This document shows positions 1-9,340 of a DNA stretch of 64,000 bases, one piece after another. Under the pieces are notes generated by a model. The model made no database searches. It had not been told where the DNA came from and saw nothing but the letters and a program-made list of their open reading frames with translations. How positions within the stretch are numbered: position 1 is the first letter of the stretch; every line of letters starts with the position of its first letter. Position numbers and translations under genes: made by a program. Source of the stretch: Arthrobacter sp. Soil736 (lineage in GTDB: Bacteria; Actinomycetota; Actinomycetes; Actinomycetales; Micrococcaceae); assembly GCF_001428005.1 (NCBI RefSeq), contig NZ_LMSB01000023.1, positions 152,953 to 216,952 of the forward strand. The letters run 5' to 3'.

Positions 1-26
1 CCCGGTTCTCACGAAAGCGCTACTAC

Positions 27-1439
27 ATGTCATCCACTGCCACAACACCGCAGCCGGGGTCAGCCAAGCTAGTGAACTCGCGCGGGCGCGTGATCGTCGC
101 CAGCCTGATCGGCACCACAGTCGAGTTCTACGACTTCTACGTCTACGCCACGGCCGCGGTACTCGTTTTCCCCCGGCTGTTCTTCCCCGGCCAGAACGAA
201 ACCACCCAGCTGCTGAGTTCCTTTGCTGTTTTCGGCGTCGCTTTCATCGCCCGGCCGCTTGGGTCGATCGTCTTCGGACACTTCGGTGACAAGTTCGGAC
301 GCAAGGGCACCCTGGTGGCGTCGCTGCTGACCATGGGTATTGCCACCTTCCTCATCGGCTGCCTGCCCACGGCCCTCGTTCCGGGATGGGAATTCTGGGC
401 ACCGGCACTGCTGGTGGTCATGCGGTTCGCCCAGGGCCTTGCCCTCGGCGGCGAATGGAGCGGTGCAGCCCTGCTGGCCACCGAGAACGCCCCGGCGAAC
501 AAGCGCGCCGTCTACGGCACGTTCCCGCAGCTGGGTGCGCCGATCGGTTTCATCATCGCCAACGTGATCTTCCTGGTCTTCAGCTACGCCCTGACCCCGG
601 AGGCCTTCATGGCCTGGGGCTGGCGCGTGCCGTTCCTGCTCAGCGCCGTGATGGTGATCATCGGTCTGTATGTCCGCCTCAAGCTGATCGAAACGCCCGC
701 GTTCACCAAGGTGCTCGAATCCAACGAGGTAGCCAAGCTGCCGCTCGCCCGGGTCTTCAAGACCAGCTGGCGTCCGCTGATCCTGGGCACGTTCATCATG
801 CTGGCCACCTACGTACTCTTCTACCTGATGACCACGTTCACGCTGACCTACGGCACCCGGGCCTCCAGCCTGGACGCGGCCAAGGCCGCAGCCGAAAAGG
901 CCGGCAAGCCGATGACCGAGGCCGCTGCGGCCGCGTTTGTGCCGGGCCTGGGATACACCCGTAACGACTTCCTCTGGATGCTGATCGCCGGCGTCGTGTT
1001 CTTCGGCATTTTCACCCTCGTCTCCGGCCCCATGGCCGAGAAGTGGGGCCGGCGCAAGATGCTGATCGCCGTGACGGCAGGCATCTTCGTCTTCGGCCTG
1101 CTGTTCGTCCCGCTGTTCAGCGGCGGCTTCGTCGGCACCATGGCGCTGCTGATCATCGGCTTCTCCCTCATGGGCCTCACTTTCGGACCGATGGGCGCAT
1201 TGCTGCCGGAGCTGTTCCCGACGAACGTCCGGTACACCGGCTCAGCCGTCAGCTACAACGTCTCCAGCATCCTGGGTGCAGCAGTGGCACCGTTCATCGC
1301 CGTCTGGCTCTGGGAACTGGCGAAGGGCAGCCCCGTGCTGGTCGGCGTCTACCTCACCGTCATGTCGGTGCTCACGCTCATCGCGCTGTTCCTGAGCAAG
1401 GAAACCCGCGACCTGGACTACGAAAACAACGTGGCCTAG
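27..1439 (+). CDS. MFS transporter, metabolite:H+ symporter (MHS/ShiA-ProP-like) family
   Basis: A 470-residue inner-membrane permease with about twelve hydrophobic segments. The EFYDFYVY motif at the end of TM1 (about residues 33-40) is typical of the MHS branch of the major facilitator superfamily, which imports organic acids, shikimate or betaines with protons. The loop motif GHFGDKFGRK (about residues 84-93) is MFS motif A, and a second copy in the C-terminal half reads EKWGRRK. An Ala/Lys-rich insert (about residues 276-305) lies in a loop of the second half. The substrate cannot be told from the sequence. The ATG start is taken because the N-terminus is in register with the family; only 26 bases upstream are visible, so the promoter and any operon partner are unknown. 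A perfect hairpin follows the stop. Confidence 0.9.
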   Translation: MSSTATTPQPGSAKLVNSRGRVIVASLIGTTVEFYDFYVYATAAVLVFPRLFFPGQNETTQLLSSFAVFGVAFIARPLGSIVFGHFGDKFGRKGTLVASLLTMGIATFLIGCLPTALVPGWEFWAPALLVVMRFAQGLALGGEWSGAALLATENAPANKRAVYGTFPQLGAPIGFIIANVIFLVFSYALTPEAFMAWGWRVPFLLSAVMVIIGLYVRLKLIETPAFTKVLESNEVAKLPLARVFKTSWRPLILGTFIMLATYVLFYLMTTFTLTYGTRASSLDAAKAAAEKAGKPMTEAAAAAFVPGLGYTRNDFLWMLIAGVVFFGIFTLVSGPMAEKWGRRKMLIAVTAGIFVFGLLFVPLFSGGFVGTMALLIIGFSLMGLTFGPMGALLPELFPTNVRYTGSAVSYNVSSILGAAVAPFIAVWLWELAKGSPVLVGVYLTVMSVLTLIALFLSKETRDLDYENNVA

Positions 1440-1452
1440 CTCCTTAGCTCTT

Positions 1453-1469
1453 CCGGACCGCTGGTCCGG
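1453..1469 (+). terminator. Short GC-rich hairpin after the MFS gene
   Basis: CCGGACC, a 3-base loop GCT, then GGTCCGG form a perfect 7-bp stem starting 14 bases after the transporter stop. There is no T-run, as is common for actinobacterial terminators. Confidence 0.55.
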
Positions 1470-1472
1470 CAG

Positions 1473-1504
1473 ATGAAAATGCCCGGTGTGATTGGCGGGT
1501 TCTA
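1473..1504. repeat. Left arm of a large palindrome split by the IS
   Basis: These 32 bases match the reverse complement of positions 3205-3236 at 29 of 32 positions. The arms start with ATGAAAATGCCCGGTGTGA on the outer side and end with TTCTA next to the insertion. Together they would form one long hairpin between the convergent transporter and carboxylase genes if the IS were absent. It is probably a bidirectional terminator that served as the IS target. Confidence 0.8.
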
Positions 1505-1506
1505 GC

Positions 1507-1547
1507 GGTCGTTGCAACGCCCAGATCTTTTGGGAGTTGCAACGACC
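1507..1547. repeat. Hairpin formed by the IS left end and an internal inverted copy
   Basis: The left terminal repeat GGTCGTTGCAAC (1507-1518) is repeated in inverse orientation at 1536-1547. An inner CCCA/TGGG pair lengthens the stem. The transposase TTG start candidate at 1512 lies inside the stem. In RNA entering from outside, this fold would bury the translation start. That is a known self-protection device in other IS families, inferred here. Confidence 0.6.
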
Positions 1548-3179
1548 GTGTCGTCTTTAAGGGGAAAAGCAGAGTCTGGTGCAAGGGAAGAATCGAGTTC
1601 CCTGAGGGGCCGGAGAGCACCCTCGCAGGAGGAGAAGGATGCATTTTTCTCCGCGCTCGACCGGCTGGGGAGTGTGAGCTCGGCTGCTGCCGAGCCTGGG
1701 TTGAACCGCCACACGTGTTTCGGGTGGGCACGGAAGGCCGGGGTTGCTCCGAAGAAGCGATTGACCAGATCGGTTCCAAAGCGGAAGTACACGCCGGAAG
1801 AGAAAGACCGGTTCTTCGCCGTGCTCGATCGCGTGGGCAATGTAACGGTGGCTGCCGCGGAGCTCGGATTCAACCGGATGACGTGCTACCAGTGGGCTTA
1901 CAAGGCCGGAATCGCCAACATTCGCTTGGGCGCCGGCAGACGCGAGGAATTTCTTCGGCTCCGCAAGGCCGGAACGAGCCGGCGCGAGGCTGCCAAGGCC
2001 GTGAGCGTCCTCCTGAGCACCGCGCAGGAGTGGGACCACGGCATCAGGAAGGTCGGTAGTCGACGTATTTACCCGGATGGCCGCACGATCGACTACAAAC
2101 GGGGAGTGACCACCCTGAACACCCTTCCCGGCATGGCCAAGCCAACAACTGGCTCGTCGCTCGGATTGTCCGCGCTGGAGAAGCCCGTGGACCCGAGGTT
2201 CCTCTCGCTCCAGGAGCGGGAAAGGATTAGGGACATGCGGGCCGCCGGTTCCTCCGTGCGGGCGGTCGCGACGGCCCTGAGCAGGCCTGCATCGACGGTC
2301 AGCCGGGAGCTCGCCCGCAACAGCCAGCCAGCGCTGGGCTACCAGCCCTATGCAGCCCAACGGAAGTCCGTAGCCCGACGGGCACGGCCCAAGACGGCCA
2401 AGCTCGCTGGCGAGTCGGACCTGCGCGACTACGTGAAGGACAAACTGCTCATACGCTGGTCTCCGGAGCAGATCAGCCACACCCTGATCGAGGAGTTCCC
2501 CGACAAACCGGAGATGCGTGTGAGCACTGAGACGATTTATCAAGCCCTCTACGTCCAGGCAAGAGGCGGACTCAAACGCGAGATACAGGCAGCCCTGCGC
2601 ACCGGGCGGACCCGCCGCAAACCCCAGCAAGCCGGGGAACAGCGTCAATCCCGGTTCGTGGACCCGATGGTCATGATCTCTGAACGGCCGCCCGAGATCG
2701 AGGACCGTGCCGTCCCCGGGCATTGGGAGGGCGACCTCATCACCGGGACACTGAACCAGTCCGCGATCCGTACGCTGGTCGAACGCACCACGCGGTACGT
2801 GATGCTCGTCCACCTACCCGGTGACCACACCGCCGAAACCGTCCGGGACGGCCTCGTCTCGGCCATGAGCACCCTCCCGGCGCACCTGCGGGGCTCCCTG
2901 ACGTGGGACCAGGGAGCGGAGATGGCTGCCCACCGCTCATTCACCATGGCCACCGACATGCCGGTCTACTTCTGCGACCCCGCCAGCCCCTGGCAACGCG
3001 GCTCCAATGAAAACACCAACGGACTGCTGCGCCAATACTTCCCCAAAGGCACCGACCTCTCGGCCTACGGACCCGAAGACCTCGAACACGTCGCCCAGGA
3101 ACTCAACGGACGCCCACGCAAAACGCTCGGCTGGGATACTCCAGCCGAGCGTTTACGTGATCTACTCTTGACTACCTAG
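1512..3179 (+). CDS. IS30-family DDE transposase with duplicated N-terminal HTH-like repeat
   Basis: A 555-residue transposase. The IS30 catalytic core is intact: D408 in GHWEGDLITG, D466 in LTWDQG and E500 in WQRGSNENTNG, with 33 residues between the second Asp and the Glu, as in the family. A helix-turn-helix (about 211-250) precedes the core. The N-terminus is longer than in IS30 itself (about 380 residues). It carries two related units of about 43 residues (36-78 and 93-134), each of the form EEKD-FF--LDR-G followed by NR-TC--WA-KAG. The longest frame begins with TTG at 1512 inside the terminal repeat; a GTG at 1548 just past the hairpin is an equally plausible start. The gene is full length and probably active. 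Confidence 0.88.
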   Translation: MQRPDLLGVATTVSSLRGKAESGAREESSSLRGRRAPSQEEKDAFFSALDRLGSVSSAAAEPGLNRHTCFGWARKAGVAPKKRLTRSVPKRKYTPEEKDRFFAVLDRVGNVTVAAAELGFNRMTCYQWAYKAGIANIRLGAGRREEFLRLRKAGTSRREAAKAVSVLLSTAQEWDHGIRKVGSRRIYPDGRTIDYKRGVTTLNTLPGMAKPTTGSSLGLSALEKPVDPRFLSLQERERIRDMRAAGSSVRAVATALSRPASTVSRELARNSQPALGYQPYAAQRKSVARRARPKTAKLAGESDLRDYVKDKLLIRWSPEQISHTLIEEFPDKPEMRVSTETIYQALYVQARGGLKREIQAALRTGRTRRKPQQAGEQRQSRFVDPMVMISERPPEIEDRAVPGHWEGDLITGTLNQSAIRTLVERTTRYVMLVHLPGDHTAETVRDGLVSAMSTLPAHLRGSLTWDQGAEMAAHRSFTMATDMPVYFCDPASPWQRGSNENTNGLLRQYFPKGTDLSAYGPEDLEHVAQELNGRPRKTLGWDTPAERLRDLLLTT

Positions 3180-3204
3180 CCGCCAGCGGTGTTGCAACGA
3201 CCCT

Positions 3205-3236
3205 TAGAATTCGCCATTCACACCGGGCATTTTCAT
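3205..3236. repeat. Right arm of the palindrome split by the IS
   Basis: This is the partner of 1473-1504, with 29 of 32 positions complementary. It lies 22 bases beyond the stop codon of the carboxylase gene, which is transcribed toward it, so it probably formed half of that gene's terminator. Confidence 0.8.
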
Positions 3237-3258
3237 GCGTTCTTAGTCCCCGATCGAC

Positions 3259-5073
<1,815 letters not shown>

Positions 5074-5115
5074 GGCGTCTCCTTCTTTCCTTCAGGGAGC
5101 CTAGCTTGATTTTGA

Positions 5116-5144
5116 GGATTCCGCCGATATTACTGGCGGAATCC
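5116..5144. repeat. Perfect 10-bp inverted repeat around the putative -10 of the carboxylase gene
   Basis: GGATTCCGCC, a 9-base AT-rich loop, then GGCGGAATCC. On the minus strand the loop contains TAATAT, a good -10 hexamer for the carboxylase gene. The repeat could be an operator covering the promoter, or the terminator of maf upstream; the sequence does not decide. Confidence 0.5.
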
Positions 5145-5155
5145 GCGCGTAGGAA
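5127..5155 (-). promoter_or_regulatory. Candidate promoter of the ACCase alpha gene
   Basis: On the minus strand a weak -35 TTCCTA (5155-5150) and a -10 TAATAT (5132-5127) are separated by 17 bases. The transcript would begin about 45 bases before the TTG start codon. Confidence 0.45.
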
Positions 5156-5164
5156 GCCTCTCCT

Positions 5165-5181
5165 TTGTAGGGTTGCTACAA
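5165..5181. promoter_or_regulatory. Candidate operator TTGTAG-N5-CTACAA, shared with the accD gene
   Basis: A 17-bp inverted repeat 91 bases upstream of the ACCase alpha start and just upstream of the candidate -35. The same motif, in the fully palindromic form TTGTAGG-N3-CCTACAA, is found at 20384-20400 before the beta-subunit gene. Two near-identical palindromes before subunits of one enzyme suggest a common regulator, not identified here. Confidence 0.6.
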
Positions 5182-5197
5182 GAAGCCTCCATCTCGC

Positions 5198-5875
5198 TCA
5201 TTCGGCCCGGACCTCGGCGGGATCGATGGCGCCGCCCGTCCAAAGCTCGGTGACGTCCACATTCGCCTGGCCCAGCAGCCCGCGCAGGGTGGAGATGGAG
5301 AGCCCGACGACGGTGTGGGGGTCGCCGTCGACCTTGCGGATGAAGGCCCCGCCGTAGCCGTCGATCGTGAAGGACCCGGCGCACTGGAGCGGCTCGCCGG
5401 TGGCGATGTACGTGTCGATCTCAGCTTCGCTCATGTCCATGAAGTGGACTTCGGCGGAGGAGACGGAACCGAGGGTCGCGCCGGAGCCGGGGCGGCCGCC
5501 GTCGTCGGAGTCGTCGGTGTCCCGGCAGTCCACCAGCCAGTGGCCGGTGTGCAGCACGCCCATGCTGCCGCTCATCCGGAGCATCCGTTCCTTGGCCACC
5601 TCGGCGGTGTACGGCTTGCCGTGGGCCTCGCCGTCGAACTCGAAGACCGAATCGCAGCCGATCACCAGGGCGCCGTCGGCCTCGGGCAGGGAGGCCACGG
5701 CCTCGGCCTTCGCGCGCGCCAGCAGGAGGGCGGTGTCGTGCGGGTCGGTCACGCCGTAGTGGGCCTGGACGGCGTCCTCGTCCACATCGGAGACGAGGAC
5801 CTCGTGGGCGATGCCGGCGTTGCTGAGCAGTTTGGTGCGGGCGGGGGACTGGGAGGCAAGAATGAGGCGGGTCAC
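5198..5875 (-). CDS. maf: Maf-family nucleoside triphosphate pyrophosphatase
   Basis: A 225-residue member of the Maf/HAM1-like fold, cytoplasmic enzymes that hydrolyse non-canonical or modified nucleoside triphosphates to monophosphates and pyrophosphate. The signature ILASQSPARTKLL near the N-terminus corresponds to the family's SxSPRR motif. GCDSVFEFDGEAHGKPYT holds the conserved acidic and Lys residues of the second motif. Later GSFTIDGYGG corresponds to the GsYgIdG element. The GTG start at 5875 has GGAG close upstream. It is followed, 124 bases after its stop, by the ACCase alpha gene in the same direction. Many actinobacteria keep maf beside acyl-CoA carboxylase genes, so this is a conserved neighbourhood. 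Confidence 0.9.
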   Translation of the reverse strand: MTRLILASQSPARTKLLSNAGIAHEVLVSDVDEDAVQAHYGVTDPHDTALLLARAKAEAVASLPEADGALVIGCDSVFEFDGEAHGKPYTAEVAKERMLRMSGSMGVLHTGHWLVDCRDTDDSDDGGRPGSGATLGSVSSAEVHFMDMSEAEIDTYIATGEPLQCAGSFTIDGYGGAFIRKVDGDPHTVVGLSISTLRGLLGQANVDVTELWTGGAIDPAEVRAE

Positions 5876-5940
5876 CGCTCCAGCCTAGTTGTTAATACAT
5901 CTAGCCGCGGAAGCCGTTTCGGGTCCTCTGCAAAGGGTGA

Positions 5941-5984
5941 CCCTTAAATGTCACAGCCCACAGGGACACTTGCATCATCGACGG
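5941..5984. repeat. Diverged direct repeat, copy 1
   Basis: About 44 bases beginning CCCTTAAATGTCACAGCCCA, repeated with a 1-base gap and a handful of mismatches at 6283-6325. The two copies bracket the small gene at 6012-6314. The second copy overlaps both the 3' end of that gene and the start of the DUF222/HNH gene. Confidence 0.75.
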
Positions 5985-6011
5985 AATCAGGGACCGGAAG
6001 GGGCCTCAGCA

Positions 6012-6314
6012 ATGGCCGGACGCGATGATTACGACCTCCGTGGCTTGCTCACGATCGGCAACCGCGCGCTTCGGGAAATGACTTTGCCCGAGGATTATGC
6101 CGCGCTGATCGAACACTGCCGGGGGCTGGACGAGCTGAGCTCTGCACTGAGCACTGTTAGGACGCGTCTTGAAGTGGCGGTTGTCCTCAACCGTGTGCCG
6201 GTAGCTACGTCCGGGATGGGGACCTCCCCGATGGCAGCCGAAGCGGTTGACCGGCTTCGGCGGGCCCTCATTTACGTGATCGCCCTTAATGTCAGAGCCC
6301 ACCGGGACACTTGA
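6012..6314 (+). CDS. Small hypothetical protein upstream of DUF222/HNH gene
   Basis: I do not recognise this 100-residue protein. It starts MAGRDDYDLRGLLTIGNRAL and is predicted mostly helical and soluble, with no signal peptide or membrane segment. The ATG at 6012 is preferred over an in-frame upstream start because GGAAGGGG lies about 8 bases before it and the upstream part falls within the direct repeat. Its last residues (NVRAHRDT) are encoded by the second repeat copy, so the C-terminus is probably an accident of that duplication. It could be a real small gene or the remnant of a longer one. Confidence 0.4.
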   Translation: MAGRDDYDLRGLLTIGNRALREMTLPEDYAALIEHCRGLDELSSALSTVRTRLEVAVVLNRVPVATSGMGTSPMAAEAVDRLRRALIYVIALNVRAHRDT

Positions 6315-6325
6315 GCTATGGACGG
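6283..6325. repeat. Diverged direct repeat, copy 2
   Basis: This is the partner of 5941-5984. It ends within the first codons of the DUF222/HNH gene (ATG at 6318). It may therefore be the conserved leader of that gene family, with the copy at 5941 marking where a related gene once started. Confidence 0.7.
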
Positions 6326-7778
6326 TAATTGGGGGTCCGACCCGGCTCCGGCTGCAGCCGGGTGCGGTTGCGGCTGCAGCTGCGGTCAGGGGCCGGCCAC
6401 GGACGATGCAGCCTTAGCCCTGAGCGGAGGCACGGCCGAGCAGGACGGTGCCCGCCTGATTGATGAGATCCGGACACTGGAAGACAGAAAGTCTGCCTTG
6501 GCTGCCCGTCAGGCCCGGCTGTCCGTCACATTTGACCAGCTGCAGCGCCGGCAGCAGTCCGACGCCGGCATCCCCGCTGACCGGCTCGGGGAAGGCATTG
6601 GAGCACAGATTGCCCTCGCGCGTCGCGAATCCCCGGCCAAGGGAAACCGGTTGTTGGGCCTGGCCAAGGCCTTGGTGATTGAGATGCCGCACACGCTCGC
6701 TGCCTTGGAGGCGGGGCAGCTGAACGAGTGGCGGGCCACGTTGCTGGTGCGCGAAACGGCGTGTCTGTCCTCCGCGGACCGGTGTAGCGTCGATGAGGAA
6801 CTCGCGCCCGACGCAGGGACGCTGACCGGTGTAGGAGACCGGGCACTGGTGGCCGCCGCCCGTACCGCCGCCTATCGCCGCGACCCGCGCTCCGTCACGC
6901 AGCGCGCCGCCCACGCCGCCACCGAACGGCACGTCAGTCTCCGTCCCGCTCCGGACACCATGTGCTACCTGACCGCCCTATTGCCCGTCTCGGCCGGTGT
7001 GGCCGTGCACGCAGCGCTCAGCCGCCACGCGGACTCCCTCCGCTCCGACGGGGATGAACGGTCCCGGGGCCAGATCATGGCCGACGCCCTGGTCGAACGG
7101 ACCACCGGCACCCCCGGCGGGATCACGGGGATCGAGATCCAGCTCATCATGACCGACCGCACGCTGTTCCAGGGCGACTCCGAGCCTGCCCGGCTCCCCG
7201 GTTACGGTGTGGTTCCGGCAGGCTGGGCAAGGGGTGCCGTCCGCGGAGCCGCTGCAATGGAAAGCGGGACCGCCGCTTCCGACGACGTTGACGCCTGGGT
7301 GCGACGGCTTTACACGGCGCCGGGTGCCGGGGAGCTCGTCGCGATGGACTCCCGCGCCAGGCTATTCCCCGCCGGGCTGCGCCGCTTCATCCAGGCCCGC
7401 GACGACACCTGCCGCACCCCGTACTGCGATGCTCCGGTCCGCCACTACGACCACATCGTTCCCTGGTACCGCGGCGGCACCACCACCGACGGGAACGGTG
7501 CCGGGCTCTGCGAAGCGTGCAACCACACCAAAGAGACCCCCGGTTGGACGGTGAAGCCCCGCCCCGGACCCGTTGGGGCGGGGCAGGTTCGGCACACTCT
7601 CGAGATCCGGACTCCGACAGGCCACAGTTACCGCTCCACTGCACCCCCGCTGCCGGGAACGCAGGGTGACACTTCGGATGCAGAGGCCTGCCGGCGTGAA
7701 TTACGGCGGCATGCGAAGGTTCGCAAGCGTGCCCGGCGACGCGAGGCGGCGCCGCGCGAAAGTGCGCTCGCGGCCTGA
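6318..7778 (+). CDS. DUF222 domain protein with C-terminal HNH endonuclease motif (13E12-repeat type)
   Basis: A 486-residue protein of the DUF222-HNH family, which is abundant in actinobacteria and called the 13E12 repeat family in mycobacteria. The helical DUF222 region spans roughly residues 60-300. A zinc-type HNH module follows: a Cys pair in CRTPYCDAP, then YDHIVPW with Asp-His, then [10 protein letters not shown]. These residues are intact, so nuclease activity is possible, but the biological role of the family is unknown and many members sit as genomic singletons. The N-terminus is odd, with the Cys-rich low-complexity stretch [13 protein letters not shown]. The C-terminal tail is strongly basic, consistent with DNA binding. 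Confidence 0.85.
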   Translation: MDGNWGSDPAPAAAGCGCGCSCGQGPATDDAALALSGGTAEQDGARLIDEIRTLEDRKSALAARQARLSVTFDQLQRRQQSDAGIPADRLGEGIGAQIALARRESPAKGNRLLGLAKALVIEMPHTLAALEAGQLNEWRATLLVRETACLSSADRCSVDEELAPDAGTLTGVGDRALVAAARTAAYRRDPRSVTQRAAHAATERHVSLRPAPDTMCYLTALLPVSAGVAVHAALSRHADSLRSDGDERSRGQIMADALVERTTGTPGGITGIEIQLIMTDRTLFQGDSEPARLPGYGVVPAGWARGAVRGAAAMESGTAASDDVDAWVRRLYTAPGAGELVAMDSRARLFPAGLRRFIQARDDTCRTPYCDAPVRHYDHIVPWYRGGTTTDGNGAGLCEACNHTKETPGWTVKPRPGPVGAGQVRHTLEIRTPTGHSYRSTAPPLPGTQGDTSDAEACRRELRRHAKVRKRARRREAAPRESALAA

Positions 7779-7936
7779 GCCGGCAACGCAGCCGTGGCGG
7801 TTTCTAACCATCGTCGCTGACGCACAGGCCGGTGCGACGGAAGTTCTGTGGGTCCCGCAGAGGCGCCCTGAAACTGGCTCTAAGAATGAATCATTTGGCT
7901 TTTAGGTTGAGATTGCAGTGATCCGGACGAGACAGG

Positions 7937-9340
7937 ATGATTGCCGTGGATATGGTGACAGGCATGGAACCAGTTCTGAAATTTGCACGGCGTTGGGGCG
8001 CCCCCGTGGCGGCCGTCATCTTCTTCTCCCTCTGGTGCGTGGCCGAGGCAGGCAGGATGGGAGGGTCCTGGCTGACATGGTCAGGGAACTGGCCACTGGC
8101 CCTGATGACGTTGGCTGTTGCCACGGCCTCGTGGAAACCGCTGGTCTCTCTGGGGTTCACGGCCGCGCTGCTCGCCGGGCAGTTGAGCTATTCCATCCCG
8201 GCAATGGCTTCCAATCACTGGGCCATCTACGTCGGCTCATTCGTCGCTCTGGGCTTCATCCTGTGGACGGCCCCACCCAAGATGCGTTACATCGCTGCCG
8301 GCGCCAATTTGGCGTTCGTGGCCCTGATGACCGTCCTGATGCTCTCGTGGAGATACGGCGGGGGCGTCGGCTGGTTCATTCCCCTGTATTACGGTGACAG
8401 GCCGATGTTCATGACGTATGGCTGGCAGTTGTTCGCGCTCCTCTTAGTGATCGCGGGAGCCTGTGCCGTCGTCGGCCTTCTACTGGCCCTCTACCAGGAA
8501 CGGGGCAACCTGTTCCGGGCCCGTGAGCTTGCCCAGAACAGTCTGAAGGAAACCGAGATCGACCTGATCGTGGAGCAGGAGCGGACACGCATCGCCAGGG
8601 ATCTCCACGACGTCCTCGCCCATTCCTTGGCTGTCATCGCGGCGCAGGCAGACGGAACCCGCTACCTGAGCAAGGGCCAGCCCGCGGCCGTCCTCAATGC
8701 CCTTGACACCATCGCCCGGTCAGCCCGCAGCGCACTCGTGGATGCTCAACGCGTGATCGAGGGAGTCCGTGATGACGGCCTGGTGACGCCCCAGCCCCGG
8801 CTGAGCGATGTCAAGCCGTTGATCGAAGGCATGCAGCGCGGCAGTTTGAACATCCACTCCAGCGAGTCCGGGACTCCCGTGGAGCTCTCGACGGGCCAGC
8901 AGGTGGCGGTTTTCCGGATCGTCCAGGAATGCCTGACCAATGCCCTCAAGCACGGCGGCCGCGGCACGGATGTGCGGCTCCACTTTGACTGGACCGGGCC
9001 CGGCCTCACCCTGCACGTCGCCTCGGAAATAGCACCCATCGACCAGGAAACCGCCGATGATCCAGTCCTGCCCCGGGTCGGGCGGGGACTTCCGGGCATG
9101 CGTGAACGCGCCCACCTCGCCGGGGGCTGGCTGACGGCCGGACCGGACGGCGAGCATTTCCGGGTGACGGTCTTCATCCCCTACGGAACCCGGGAAACCC
9201 GCCCTGGCAACGACACATCCCTCACCGATGCCGAGGGCTCCCTCACCGAGATTGCCGGCGCGGAAGCCCATACAGTGCCGGCCGGATCAGGCCTGGCGCG
9301 GCAGACAGCGACTGGACCGGAAGCGGGCGACCGTGGCTGA
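7937..9340 (+). CDS. Sensor histidine kinase, NarL/DesK-type (HisKA_3)
   Basis: A 467-residue membrane histidine kinase. About six hydrophobic segments fill the first 180 residues, with almost no extracytoplasmic domain, so it probably senses the membrane or a ligand within it. The HisKA_3 dimerisation box RTRIARDLHDVLAHS carries the phosphoacceptor His at about residue 223. The HATPase domain follows, with N-box ECLTNALKHGG and a G-box near GRGLPGMRERA. It overlaps the response regulator gene by 8 bases, so the two are co-translated. The first start is ATG at 7937; an ATG at 7964 (MEPVLKF) is a possible alternative because neither has a strong ribosome site. The signal is unknown. Confidence 0.88.
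   Translation: MIAVDMVTGMEPVLKFARRWGAPVAAVIFFSLWCVAEAGRMGGSWLTWSGNWPLALMTLAVATASWKPLVSLGFTAALLAGQLSYSIPAMASNHWAIYVGSFVALGFILWTAPPKMRYIAAGANLAFVALMTVLMLSWRYGGGVGWFIPLYYGDRPMFMTYGWQLFALLLVIAGACAVVGLLLALYQERGNLFRARELAQNSLKETEIDLIVEQERTRIARDLHDVLAHSLAVIAAQADGTRYLSKGQPAAVLNALDTIARSARSALVDAQRVIEGVRDDGLVTPQPRLSDVKPLIEGMQRGSLNIHSSESGTPVELSTGQQVAVFRIVQECLTNALKHGGRGTDVRLHFDWTGPGLTLHVASEIAPIDQETADDPVLPRVGRGLPGMRERAHLAGGWLTAGPDGEHFRVTVFIPYGTRETRPGNDTSLTDAEGSLTEIAGAEAHTVPAGSGLARQTATGPEAGDRG

Larger units (their letters stand above)
1507..3202 (+). mobile_element. Complete IS30-family insertion sequence
   Basis: The element is about 1.7 kb, bounded by the 12-bp terminal inverted repeat GGTCGTTGCAAC (1507-1518) and GTTGCAACGACC (3191-3202). 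It holds one uninterrupted DDE transposase gene. Pairing between the ends extends only weakly inward. The bases next to the ends (agc on the left, ctt on the right) do not give a convincing target duplication. The element sits in the centre of a palindrome. IS30-family members are known to prefer palindromic targets. Confidence 0.88.

Noticed and set aside
1504-3204. A definite target-site duplication of the IS30 element
   Set aside because: The bases flanking the terminal repeats (agc and ctt) share at most one base, so I do not assign a duplication.
5941-6325. Insertion sequence with target-site duplication
   Set aside because: The direct repeats are long and diverged, no transposase or terminal inverted repeats lie between them, and one copy overlaps a gene start.
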